Both the position numbers and the translations under genes were made by a program. The notes beneath the pieces were generated by a model that saw only the letters and a program-made list of their open reading frames with translations, was not told the origin of the DNA and searched no databases. From Flavobacterium sufflavum (GTDB lineage: Bacteria; Bacteroidota; Bacteroidia; Flavobacteriales; Flavobacteriaceae), in assembly GCF_004016525.1 (NCBI RefSeq), contig NZ_SACJ01000010.1, forward strand, positions 62,001-126,000: a DNA stretch of 64,000 bases, given 5' to 3'. Below are positions 53,140 through 61,504 of this stretch, one piece after another. Numbering within the stretch: the first letter of the stretch is position 1; each line of letters starts with the position of its first letter.

Positions 53140-54231
53140 ATGATTACATCAAAAACGATATCTAACGGAATCCTTCGCGCTTTATTAACCGTAATTGTTA
53201 GCGGTTTAGTTTTGTATTTTTTCTATCAAATCAGCACTGTACTTACTTATTTAGTGATATCGCTAATTCTTACCATGATAGGAAAACCTATTCTGAATTT
53301 CTTTAAAAAGCGACTAAAATTCAACGATGTCTTTGCCAGCATTGCTACGGTATCTATTTTTATATTGATTATTTTGGGATTTATTTTAATGTTTATTCCT
53401 TTAATCGCTTCACAAGGGCAAAATCTATCGCTGCTAAATACTGCGGAAATAGAAAAAAACATTGCTGAATTATTAAAACAAATCCAGATTTTTCTGGATT
53501 CTCACAATATTGATTCTGCCAAAGTATTGAAAGAAGCCAATATTTCTTCTAAAATCAACTTTACTTTTATTCCTGATTTTTTAAACAGTATTCTAGGAAC
53601 AATCGGCAGTTTAGGTGTAGGATTGGGTTCGGTATTGTTTATTACTTTTTTCTTTTTAAAAGACAGGATTCTTTTTTTACGGGGCGCTAAAAAACTAATC
53701 CCTGACAGTCATGAAGAAAAATTTTTGAACTCTTTCGACAAAATCAACGATTTGCTTTCCCGCTATTTCATTGGATTATTGTTCCAATTATTCATCGTAT
53801 TTCTGTTATATCTGATTGTTTTAATCATTTTCGGCATACCTAATGCGCTTATCATTGCTTTTTTATGTGCTGTTTTAAACATCATTCCATACATCGGACC
53901 TTTAATTGCATCGATACTGGCGGCTTTATTAACCATGTTGAGCCATTTAGGAAGCGATTTCCAAACTGAAATTTTACCTACAACTTTTTATGTATTGATA
54001 GGATTTTGGATTGTACAACTCATAGATAACAATCTTTCGCAACCCTTTATCTTTTCAAAAAGTGTCAGTTCCCATCCATTGGAAATATTTCTTGTAATTT
54101 TAATTGCCGGTTTTCTTTCGGGAATATTAGGGATGATTATTGCTGTTCCGCTGTACACCATCCTTAAGGTTATTGGAAAAGAATTCTTTCCCGAAAACAA
54201 AATTATTCAGTTGCTAACTAAAGATATTTAG
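53140..54231 (+). CDS. AI-2E family transporter
   Basis: A 363-residue membrane protein of the AI-2E (TqsA/PerM) family, with paired helices at about 11-55, 65-90, 150-175 and a large group at 210-340. Family segments include VISLILTMIGKPILNFFKKR, GLLFQLFIVFLLYLIVLIIFGIPNALIIAFLCAVLNIIPYIGP at 213-255 in part, and SHPLEIFLVILIAGFLSGILGMIIAVPLYTIL in part near the end. Some members export autoinducer-2 and others act as sodium/proton antiporters; which applies here is unknown. It is part of the plus-strand run. Confidence 0.92.
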   Translation: MITSKTISNGILRALLTVIVSGLVLYFFYQISTVLTYLVISLILTMIGKPILNFFKKRLKFNDVFASIATVSIFILIILGFILMFIPLIASQGQNLSLLNTAEIEKNIAELLKQIQIFLDSHNIDSAKVLKEANISSKINFTFIPDFLNSILGTIGSLGVGLGSVLFITFFFLKDRILFLRGAKKLIPDSHEEKFLNSFDKINDLLSRYFIGLLFQLFIVFLLYLIVLIIFGIPNALIIAFLCAVLNIIPYIGPLIASILAALLTMLSHLGSDFQTEILPTTFYVLIGFWIVQLIDNNLSQPFIFSKSVSSHPLEIFLVILIAGFLSGILGMIIAVPLYTILKVIGKEFFPENKIIQLLTKDI

Positions 54232-54233
54232 GT

Positions 54234-55415
54234 TTGGATTTAAATATTTTACAACCACAAATTCAAGATTTTATTGATAAACAAATCGGGAACTCAATTT
54301 CGAAATTAGCCCTTCAAAAAAATCCATTTCCTGATGTGGAATGGATTAAAGTTTTAAATCAGATTGAAGCAAAATCAAAGGCTAAAGACAAATTACCTAC
54401 TTGGTTTAACTGCAAAAATATTATTTATCCGAGTAAAATTTCGGTCGAACAAACCTCTTCCGAGCCAACTGCTTTATACAAAAGCAGTATCGTTTCGGGA
54501 GAATCCTTAATCGATCTTACCGGTGGTTTTGGTGTGGATGATTCTTTTTTTGCTGACAAAATCAAATCGGTAGTCCATTGCGAAATTAATCCTGAACTTT
54601 CGGCAATTGTAAAACACAATTTCGAACAGCTCAACATTAAAAATATCGAATGTCATGCTGGCGACAGTTTTGAAACCTTAAAAACTTTGAATCGAAAATG
54701 GGATTGGATTTACATTGATCCTTCGAGACGAAATGATGCCAAAGGCAAAGTTTTTATGCTCAAAGACTGTTTGCCCAATGTGCCTGAAAACCTTGATTTC
54801 TATTTCGAAAATTCGGATGCTATCTTAATCAAAACCGCACCTTTATTAGATATTTCGGCGGGATTGTCCGAATTGAAAAATGTAAAAAACATTCATATTG
54901 TAGCGCTGGAAAACGAAGTAAAGGAACTTTTATGGGAATTGCATAAAGATTATTTGGGCGAAATCACTTTAAAAACGGTCAATATCAACAAAGGAACTAT
55001 TGACACATTTGAGTTTTTAATGAATCAGGAATCGGTGTTTCCTGCTTATAGTTTGCCTAAAAAGTATTTGTACGAACCCAATAGTGCCATCATGAAATCG
55101 GGCGGCTTTGATGAAGTTGCCATTAACTACAACATCAATAAATTACACAAACATTCGCATTTATATACTTCTGATAAAATCCTTTCATTTCCGGGTAGAA
55201 TTTTCGAAATCACCGCTGCTTTTCCATACAATAAAATCGAAATGAAAAATTATTTGAGTGGAAAACAATCAAACATCACCACTCGTAATTTTCCCGAAAC
55301 GGTGGAAAACATTCGAAAAAAATGGAAAATAAAAGAGGGCGGAAATCTTTATACTTTTTTCACCACCGATGTAAATAATTCCAAAATAGTATTAATTTGC
55401 GCCAAAATAAAATAA
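54234..55415 (+). CDS. PG_1098-type SAM-dependent methyltransferase with THUMP-like domain
   Basis: A 393-residue protein with a TTG start two bases after the AI-2E gene. Residues 1-80 form an unrecognised N-terminal helical part; residues about 85-290 contain a class I methyltransferase (SLIDLTGGFGVDDSFFA as motif I; VVHCEINPELSAIV; DWIYIDPSRR as the D-P-S-R motif; ILIKTAPLLDI). The C-terminal part (about 290-393) resembles the ferredoxin-like and THUMP-like domains of PG_1098, including a late GGFDEVAIN and GRIFEITAAFPYNK. An RNA substrate is likely but unknown. TTG start is consistent with the tight gene spacing. Confidence 0.9.
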   Translation: MDLNILQPQIQDFIDKQIGNSISKLALQKNPFPDVEWIKVLNQIEAKSKAKDKLPTWFNCKNIIYPSKISVEQTSSEPTALYKSSIVSGESLIDLTGGFGVDDSFFADKIKSVVHCEINPELSAIVKHNFEQLNIKNIECHAGDSFETLKTLNRKWDWIYIDPSRRNDAKGKVFMLKDCLPNVPENLDFYFENSDAILIKTAPLLDISAGLSELKNVKNIHIVALENEVKELLWELHKDYLGEITLKTVNINKGTIDTFEFLMNQESVFPAYSLPKKYLYEPNSAIMKSGGFDEVAINYNINKLHKHSHLYTSDKILSFPGRIFEITAAFPYNKIEMKNYLSGKQSNITTRNFPETVENIRKKWKIKEGGNLYTFFTTDVNNSKIVLICAKIK

Positions 55416-55417
55416 TA

Positions 55418-55987
55418 ATGAAAAAACTATTACTTACCGCCTTATTCTTTTTATCTCTAAACTCTTTTGCGCAAACACTTTGTGATTATGCTACTAATGT
55501 AAAAGACTCCGTAGGCTCTTACAAAGTCACCAAAGAATACCTGATTTCTGAGAAAATTTTCGCAGGAACTTCAAGCTATATTTTCTACACTTTGTCTTTA
55601 ACTGATGGTTTACCTACACTTAATGTACAACTCATTCAAAAAAGCAAAGGTTTTATTAAAGCTAATTGTTTTGATAAAAACTCCAGATTGTATTTACAGC
55701 TAAACAACGGAAAAGTAATCACTCTGGTACATACCAATCTGGAATATTGTGGCAGCATGATTAGAGACGAAAAAGGTTTTGATAACCGCGTAATTGTTGG
55801 AAACTTCATGTTTATGAAAGGCACAATGGAAGACTTAAAAAGTTCTCCACTTTCATTGATGAGAATAAAATATTTAACCGATACCGAAGATTATATCGTC
55901 AAAAAACAATTGGTTTCGGAATTAACTGGAAAAACTTATCAACCTGAAACTTATTTCATTAATAATTTAAAATGTATCGAGAACTAA
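55418..55987 (+). CDS. Secreted protein of unknown function
   Basis: A 189-residue protein with a clear signal peptide (MKKLLLTALFFLSLNSFA, then QT). I recognise no domain. The mature chain includes CDYATNVKDSVGSYKVTKEY, a run of short strands, CFDKNSRLYLQLNNGKVITL and a late YIVKKQLVSELTGKTYQPET. It ends in an IENF-like IEN without an outer-membrane phenylalanine, so it is probably periplasmic. The frame is open to an ATG at 55397 that overlaps the methyltransferase; I take the ATG at 55418, two bases after the preceding stop. Last gene of the tsaD run. Confidence 0.78.
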   Translation: MKKLLLTALFFLSLNSFAQTLCDYATNVKDSVGSYKVTKEYLISEKIFAGTSSYIFYTLSLTDGLPTLNVQLIQKSKGFIKANCFDKNSRLYLQLNNGKVITLVHTNLEYCGSMIRDEKGFDNRVIVGNFMFMKGTMEDLKSSPLSLMRIKYLTDTEDYIVKKQLVSELTGKTYQPETYFINNLKCIEN

Positions 55988-56012
55988 ACCAATAGTCGAT
56001 TATAATTTATCA

Positions 56013-56076
56013 TAAAAAAGTCAACACTTTCAGAGTTTAATTAAAACCTAATAAACCGAAAATGTTGACTTTTTTA
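56013..56076. terminator. Bidirectional terminator after the tsaD run
   Basis: AAAAAAGTCAACA pairs with TGTTGACTTTTTT, with a 38-base loop. A-run left and T-run right. It separates convergent genes (55987 and 56088). Confidence 0.75.
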
Positions 56077-56087
56077 TATATCTAAAA

Positions 56088-56747
56088 CTAGTTACACTTC
56101 CATTTTTCATTGGAAACCACATCCATCAAAGCCGATTTCAAATTATAATGCCACCATTCTGAATCAAACGAATTAAAACCATTTTCTAGCATAATGCTTT
56201 TAAGTAACATTCGATTATCCTTTACTTTTTGGGATAAATTTTCATAGGCATGACTGGCTTCGATCCCGAAAAAATCAAATTTAGTTCCCATATCCAGTTC
56301 TCTTCCTCTTTTGTTTACCAAAGTAATATCTACCGCTCCTCCCCGATTATGAATGGAACCTTTGGCCGGATCAGCCACATATTCCGGATTAGGAACTATC
56401 TCCCACATCTTTTTTTGAATATCCAACGGACGGTAACAATCGAAAAGTTTAATTCGGTAGCCTTTTTTTATAAATTCCTGATTCGCCACAACTAAAGCTC
56501 TTACTGTTTTTAATCGCAAATAACATTCGGCACAATCATAAACTTTAGCTTTCAGGAAATTGTCATCGGTAGCATATTTCATGTCATACACAAAATCGGA
56601 ACTGTAGTCTTTTAGATTTACAAAAGTAGTGTCGCCAATGGAAGAAGGAATTTCCTTTGAAGTTGAAATTGCCGTAATTTGTGATTTACAGGACAGAAAT
56701 ACAACTAAAAATAGAATTAAACTTATTTTTTTTAAGGTAATAATCAT
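56088..56747 (-). CDS. D-Ala-D-Ala dipeptidase (VanX/DdpX-like), lipoprotein
   Basis: A 219-residue M15D-family dipeptidase with a lipoprotein signal (MIITLKKISLILFLVVFLSC, lipidated cysteine at 20). The zinc motif GSIHNRGGAVDITLV gives the S-x-H and A-x-D ligands, and the C-terminal SEWWHYNL gives the third histidine and the catalytic glutamate. The upstream DCYRPLDIQKKMW is also typical. It probably cleaves D-alanyl-D-alanine released from peptidoglycan. The frame is open to 56843, but I start at the ATG at 56747, 24 bases after a promoter box. Confidence 0.92.
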   Translation of the reverse strand: MIITLKKISLILFLVVFLSCKSQITAISTSKEIPSSIGDTTFVNLKDYSSDFVYDMKYATDDNFLKAKVYDCAECYLRLKTVRALVVANQEFIKKGYRIKLFDCYRPLDIQKKMWEIVPNPEYVADPAKGSIHNRGGAVDITLVNKRGRELDMGTKFDFFGIEASHAYENLSQKVKDNRMLLKSIMLENGFNSFDSEWWHYNLKSALMDVVSNEKWKCN

Positions 56748-56770
56748 CGATGAGAATTTTAGGCTTAAAA

Positions 56771-56778
56771 CAAATGTA
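56771..56778 (-). promoter_or_regulatory. -7 element for the dipeptidase gene
   Basis: The minus strand reads TACATTTG, an exact TAnnTTTG match, 24 bases ahead of the chosen ATG at 56747 and inside the longer reading frame, which supports the shorter start. Confidence 0.55.
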
Positions 56779-56954
56779 CAAAACTCTGTTTCAAAACATG
56801 GCTTAACTAAAAAAAGCTTGGAGACTAAATAAATGAAACACAAAAGACTTTTTATACATTTTTCATTAGGCTATTAAATTTAAAAATGTACTTTTATTTT
56901 TTGTTTCAAAAAAGCAACAATACTTTTACCCAAAAAATTAAAAACAACTTTAAA

Positions 56955-57404
56955 ATGATTGTAGATTCATTAAACAATGCTGCGAAATACTATGGTTTAC
57001 ATCCTGCTTTCGAAAAGGCATTTCAATTTTTAAATGAAAACGACTTAGCTAATCTGGCTGATGGCGTAACCCAATATTCAGATGATTTAAAAATTATCGT
57101 TAATTCCGGAAACGGAAATTCAAAAGAACAAAGTTTAGTTCATTTTGAATGTCATGATAAAAATATCGACATCCAGGTTTGTGTGGCTGGTCCAGAGACT
57201 TATGCCTGGAAACCAAGAGAAAAATGTGTGAGCCCAAACGGTGACTACAGTGACGAAAAAGACGTTCGTTTTTTCTTTGACAAACCCGATATGTTTTTTG
57301 AATTAAATCCGGGACAATTTACTATCTTATTTCCAGAAGATGTTCATGCAGCTATGATTAGCAATGGAAAAATAAAAAAAATCGTCATCAAGGTTAAAAT
57401 ATAA
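56955..57404 (+). CDS. YhcH/YjgK/YiaL family protein
   Basis: A 149-residue cupin-like protein of the DUF386 family. The start MIVDSLNNAAKYYGLHPAFEKAF is typical; the frame upstream (open from 56886) is hydrophobic and unlike the family. Later features are FECHDKNIDIQVCVAGPETY (with possible metal ligands), GDYSDEKDVRFFFD and the C-terminal PGQFTILFPEDVHAAMI with histidine. E. coli relatives act in sialic acid or arabinogalactan metabolism or in biofilm formation (TabA); the substrate here is unknown. Single gene followed by a terminator. Confidence 0.9.
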   Translation: MIVDSLNNAAKYYGLHPAFEKAFQFLNENDLANLADGVTQYSDDLKIIVNSGNGNSKEQSLVHFECHDKNIDIQVCVAGPETYAWKPREKCVSPNGDYSDEKDVRFFFDKPDMFFELNPGQFTILFPEDVHAAMISNGKIKKIVIKVKI

Positions 57405-57423
57405 AACCACAACTTATTAAAAA

Positions 57424-57459
57424 CAATAAAACTACCTCTTCAGGTAGTTTTATTGTTTT
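57424..57459 (+). terminator. Terminator after the YhcH gene
   Basis: AATAAAACTACCT pairs with AGGTAGTTTTATT around CTTC, followed by GTTTTA. It lies 20 bases past the stop. Confidence 0.8.
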
Positions 57460-57624
57460 ATACCCCTCTTTATTCTCGTTTTTTTATTCCCAAAAAGATT
57501 ACAAATCGCTCTTAAAAACACAGCTTTGTTAAAACTTCAGCCCAGTATTCTTAAAATATTAGGTTTGTCTCTGAAGAATCACTTTATTTGAGCCATCTAT
57601 ATAACTAATTTTCAGAACCATATT

Positions 57625-58623
57625 ATGAAATCCTACTCAATACAAGAAATAAACGATGTCCTTCAAGGTATTATCTCCGGCAGCACATTACAAAACATCA
57701 CTGCTGCTGAGCAACTTGAAGTTGCCACAAATTCTGAAATTTCTTTTATTGGAAATAAAAAATACGAAAAACTTTGGGCTACTTCTAAAGCCAGTGTTGC
57801 AGTTGTAAATGAAGACATTTCAATTGAACCTGGAGAAAACAGGGCTTTCATAAAAGTCAAAAATGCCGATTTGGCTATGTCGCAAATATTAGAACTTTTT
57901 GCCCCAGCACTACCTGAATTTCATGTTGATATTCATCCCAATGCAGTAGTTGACAAAACAGCTAGTATTGGTGCCGGGACAAAAATTGGCGCCGGAAGTT
58001 ATGTGGGTCCCAATGTAAAAATTGGAGAAAACAGCACTATTTATCCTAATGTAACCATCCTTGATGAATCTACTATTGGAAAAAACACGGTAATTTGGTC
58101 AGGAACGGTGGTAAGAGAGCGTTGTCACATTGGTAACGGCTGTATTATTCATCCTAATGCAACCATTGGAGCGGATGGTTTTGGATTCCGTCCCTGTCCG
58201 GAAAAAGGCTTGGTTAAAATCCCTCAAATTGGAAATGTAATCATTGGAAACAATGTCGAAATTGGTGCCAATAGCTGTATCGATAGAGGTAAATTCAGCT
58301 CAACTGTTTTAGGTGATGGTTGTAAAATTGACAATTTAGTTCAAATAGGACATAACAGTAAGCTAGGACAGTTTTGTATTATGGCTGGAAACAGTGGATT
58401 AGCAGGTTCCGTTACTCTAGGAAACGGTGTTATCATTGGAGGAAGCGCTTCGATAAAAGACCACACTACTATTGGCGACGGCGCTGTTATTGGTGCAGGT
58501 TCAGGAGTTACTTGTGATATTCCTGCCGGAAAAACCATGTTAGGCTACCCTGCCGTTGAAGCTCGTGATGCGTTAAAACAATGGGCAATTCTAAAAAGAC
58601 TCGTTAACGATTCTAAAAAATAA
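57625..58623 (+). CDS. lpxD: UDP-3-O-(3-hydroxyacyl)glucosamine N-acyltransferase
   Basis: LpxD adds the second hydroxyacyl chain to UDP-glucosamine in lipid A synthesis. The 332-residue protein has an N-terminal uridine-binding domain (about 1-100: SISFIGNKKYEKLW-type segment) and a left-handed parallel beta-helix of hexapeptide repeats (about 101-300), with the catalytic histidine H243 in LVQIGHNSKLG. The C-terminal GYPAVEARDALKQWAILKRL is the usual helical end. Length is normal. It is a single gene here, not next to lpxC or fabZ, and may be a second copy in the genome. Confidence 0.95.
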   Translation: MKSYSIQEINDVLQGIISGSTLQNITAAEQLEVATNSEISFIGNKKYEKLWATSKASVAVVNEDISIEPGENRAFIKVKNADLAMSQILELFAPALPEFHVDIHPNAVVDKTASIGAGTKIGAGSYVGPNVKIGENSTIYPNVTILDESTIGKNTVIWSGTVVRERCHIGNGCIIHPNATIGADGFGFRPCPEKGLVKIPQIGNVIIGNNVEIGANSCIDRGKFSSTVLGDGCKIDNLVQIGHNSKLGQFCIMAGNSGLAGSVTLGNGVIIGGSASIKDHTTIGDGAVIGAGSGVTCDIPAGKTMLGYPAVEARDALKQWAILKRLVNDSKK

Positions 58624-58934
58624 TTTTTTTTATTTTTATTTTTTTACCGCAGATTCGCAAATTTAAACTTTTGTGAATCTGCGGTTCTTTTTTTATCACT
58701 AACCTAACACTTAAATAATATCATTTTTTAAACCATATAGTCATATCAGCTAAGTTTAGCATTTATTTTACTGCAAATTACACAGATTCACACAAATTAA
58801 TAAAACTTATATTGGCTTAGCTTTTTACTTTAGATAAAATCAAAAAACTTAAATGACTTATATGGTAAAAAAAACAAAAAAACTTCAATTGGTTTTGTAT
58901 TTTAGCCATCAATTTTCTTGCAATTACAAACACC
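58624..58934. other. Gene-poor interval between lpxD and the carboxylase gene
   Basis: This 311-base AT-rich stretch contains the lpxD terminator (58646-58692), a degenerate cacagatt-type segment near 58768-58800 (CTGCAAATTACACAGATTCACAC in part) and an imperfect -7-like TATTTTAG at 58899-58906. I see no reading frame with credible coding features, and no RNA gene. Confidence 0.6.
58646..58692 (+). terminator. lpxD terminator built on a CCGCAGATT inverted repeat
   Basis: ACCGCAGATTCGCAAA (58646-58661) pairs with TTTGTGAATCTGCGGT (58670-58685) with one G-U pair, followed by CTTTTTTT. The arms resemble a repeated motif seen in degraded form elsewhere in this part of the window. Confidence 0.8.
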
Positions 58935-60563
58935 ATGGATTTAAACTTCAACAAAAACGAAGACCACAATAAACTTTTACTTTCTGATTTAAGACAAAAA
59001 TTCTCTAAAATAAAATTAGGAGGAGGCGAAAAACGCATTCAAAAATTACATGCCGAAGGCAAAATGACTGCCCGTGAGCGCATTGACTATTTATTGGATG
59101 CCAATGCCGAAAGTATTGAAATTGGAGCACTCGTAGGTGGAGGAATGTACAAGGAACATGGCGGCTGTCCTTCGGGAGGTGTTGTGGTAAAAATTGGCTA
59201 CATTAAAGGAAAACAATGTATTGTTGTTGCCAATGATGCTACTGTAAAAGCGGGTGCCTGGTTTCCTATCACGGCTAAGAAAAACTTGCGTGCACAGGAA
59301 ATTGCAATGGAAAACAAAATTCCAATCATATATTTAGTAGACAGTGCAGGAGTTTATTTGCCTATGCAGGACGAAATTTTCCCTGATAAAGAACATTTTG
59401 GACGTATTTTTAGAAATAATGCCATCATGAGCAGCATGGGAATTACGCAAATTTCGGCTATTATGGGCAGTTGTGTTGCCGGAGGTGCTTATCTGCCTAT
59501 CATGAGTGACGAAGCCATAATTGTTGATAAAACGGCGAGTATCTTTTTGGCTGGAAGCTATTTGGTAAAAGCAGCCATTGGCGAAAATATCGATAACGAA
59601 AGCCTGGGTGGAGCGACCACACATTGCGAAATCTCAGGAGTGACCGATTATAAAGCCAAAGACGACAAAGATGCTTTAGACAAAATAAAAAATATAGTTG
59701 ACAAAATTGGTGACTACGACAAAGCGGGATTCAACCGCATCAAAACTGTAAAACCAGCCTTAGACGAAAAAGAAATATACGGCATATTACCAAAAGCCCG
59801 CACCGAACAATATGATATGATGGAAATCATCAATCGTATGGTAGATAATTCTGAATTTGAAGCTTACAAAGACGGTTACGGACAAACCATCATCACGGGT
59901 TATGCCCGCATTGACGGATGGGCAGTGGGGATTGTAGCCAACCAACGAAAAGTAATCAAAACAAAAAAAGGCGAAATGCAGTTTGGCGGTGTCATCTACT
60001 CCGATAGTGCCGATAAAGCCACACGCTTTATTGCCAACTGCAATCAGAAAAAAATCCCTTTGGTATTCCTGCAAGACGTTACCGGATTTATGGTGGGTTC
60101 CAAGTCGGAACAGGGCGGAATCATCAAAGACGGAGCTAAAATGGTCAATGCCGTGAGCAACTCGGTCGTTCCAAAATTTACCGTGATTGTTGGGAATTCC
60201 TATGGTGCCGGAAACTACGCCATGTGTGGTAAAGCCTATGATCCAAGATTAATTGTGGCCTGGCCAAGTGCCGAATTAGCCGTTATGGGTGGTACTCAAG
60301 CCGCGAAAGTATTGGCACAAATAGAAGCTTCTTCGATGAAAGCCAAAGGAGAAATCGTTGATGAAGCCAAAGAAGCCGAATTGTTTGCCAAAATAAAAGC
60401 GCGCTACTACGAACAAACCTCTCCCTATTATGCCGCTTCCCGCTTGTGGACTGATGCCATCATTGATCCATTAGACACCCGAAAATGGATTTCTATGGGT
60501 ATCGAAGCCGCCAACCACGCTCCTATTGAAAAAGCATTCAATTTGGGTGTGATTCAGGTTTAG
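58935..60563 (+). CDS. Acyl-CoA carboxylase, carboxyltransferase (beta) subunit
   Basis: A 542-residue carboxyltransferase of the propionyl-/methylcrotonyl-CoA carboxylase beta type, using carboxybiotin to carboxylate an acyl-CoA. Features: KMTARERIDYLLD, IIYLVDSAGVYLPMQDEIFPDKEHFGRIF in part (this IFPD..HFGRIF form is close to methylcrotonyl-CoA carboxylase), MGSCVAGGAYLPIMSDE, FLAGSYLVKAA, and FLQDVTGFMVGSKSEQGGIIKDGAKMV, later GNSYGAGNYAMCGKAYDPR. Two crotonase-like halves make up the length, which is normal. The biotin-bearing alpha subunit is not in the window, so the substrate is uncertain. Confidence 0.92.
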   Translation: MDLNFNKNEDHNKLLLSDLRQKFSKIKLGGGEKRIQKLHAEGKMTARERIDYLLDANAESIEIGALVGGGMYKEHGGCPSGGVVVKIGYIKGKQCIVVANDATVKAGAWFPITAKKNLRAQEIAMENKIPIIYLVDSAGVYLPMQDEIFPDKEHFGRIFRNNAIMSSMGITQISAIMGSCVAGGAYLPIMSDEAIIVDKTASIFLAGSYLVKAAIGENIDNESLGGATTHCEISGVTDYKAKDDKDALDKIKNIVDKIGDYDKAGFNRIKTVKPALDEKEIYGILPKARTEQYDMMEIINRMVDNSEFEAYKDGYGQTIITGYARIDGWAVGIVANQRKVIKTKKGEMQFGGVIYSDSADKATRFIANCNQKKIPLVFLQDVTGFMVGSKSEQGGIIKDGAKMVNAVSNSVVPKFTVIVGNSYGAGNYAMCGKAYDPRLIVAWPSAELAVMGGTQAAKVLAQIEASSMKAKGEIVDEAKEAELFAKIKARYYEQTSPYYAASRLWTDAIIDPLDTRKWISMGIEAANHAPIEKAFNLGVIQV

Positions 60564-60867
60564 ATTTTTCAATACACTAATTTTATTAGCCCACAGATAT
60601 AACGGATAAAACTGATTCACACCGATTTCTCTTAAAACTTGAAGAATCTTGGTATGTTTTTATGAGCCTTTGTGATAGAGCTACAACTTTTAGCACACAG
60701 ATGAAACAGAGTAAAACGGCTTATAACAGCTTGCGCTAGCATCCTAAAAAACAATCCAACATCCATAAATAAAAAAAGTTTCTAAAAAACTATTCGCTAC
60801 GGTCTTCTAATTAATAATTTGTATTTTTAGTGCTAAACGGGTTTAAAGACAATCAATAGCCTCCATT
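60564..60867. other. Gene-poor interval after the carboxylase gene
   Basis: This 304-base stretch has no credible reading frame. It contains degenerate copies of a CACAGAT(T)-type motif (CCCACAGATATAACGGAT near 60590 and GCACACAGATGAAACAGA near 60694) and TGATTCACACCGATTT near 60611. I see no tRNA-like fold and no strong terminator. Confidence 0.5.
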
Positions 60868-61464
60868 ATGGAAATTTTAGAACAAATCACAAACAAAGGA
60901 TTAACAATTGCTAAAGCGAATGGTCTTTTAGACTTAGACGAAAATTACACAATCCCTTATGATGAAGACAAGCTGAGAACGTTTATAAAAACTCAAGTAG
61001 AAGATTTATCCAAATTCTCAACCTTGGAGCATTTCTTTAGCCAGGAAAATTTATTCATAAGAGCATTTGTATATACCTATGGAAAAGGATTTGAGTTTGC
61101 TCTTGCCTACATGATTGGGGAGCCCTTAGAAAGAATCGCTTATAATTTTGATGATTGTATGACCAGCAATGGATTGAAAGCATTACCCAATGAGATTAGA
61201 AAATTTGCCGAAAGCAAAATTTATATCATCAGAGAAATGTTTACTGAAATGTTTGAAATGATTAGAAATAAACAATCCCAACTTACAGAAGCTGGAATTG
61301 CATTCGAAGATTGCATTATCAAAATTTTGAATGAAGCCTTTTTTATCGGACAAAGAATAGCTGTTTCCATGGAATTAGATTCTAAAATGACTATTAAGTT
61401 AGATTCCGAAACTCAAGATTCTTTGTATGATTATGATAATTATGATAACAGATATTCATTATAA
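60868..61464 (+). CDS. Protein of unknown function
   Basis: A 198-residue soluble, mostly helical protein that I do not recognise. It is acidic and has no signal peptide or membrane segment. Segments include ITNKGLTIAKANGLLDLDEN, LEHFFSQENLFIRAFVYTYG, FEFALAYMIGEPLERIAYNF and an extended helix EIRKFAESKIYIIREMFTEM; the C-terminus is Asp/Tyr-rich (DSLYDYDNYDNRYS). Codon use looks like its neighbours. It precedes the M23 peptidase gene by 40 bases and may be cotranscribed with it. Confidence 0.7.
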   Translation: MEILEQITNKGLTIAKANGLLDLDENYTIPYDEDKLRTFIKTQVEDLSKFSTLEHFFSQENLFIRAFVYTYGKGFEFALAYMIGEPLERIAYNFDDCMTSNGLKALPNEIRKFAESKIYIIREMFTEMFEMIRNKQSQLTEAGIAFEDCIIKILNEAFFIGQRIAVSMELDSKMTIKLDSETQDSLYDYDNYDNRYSL

Positions 61465-61504
61465 AAGACCAACCCACAAACATTCAAACCAAAAAACAAC
61501 CAAA

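Noticed and set aside
56748..56843. Longer dipeptidase starting at 56843
   Set aside because: The extra 32 residues cover an exact promoter element and precede a complete lipoprotein signal.
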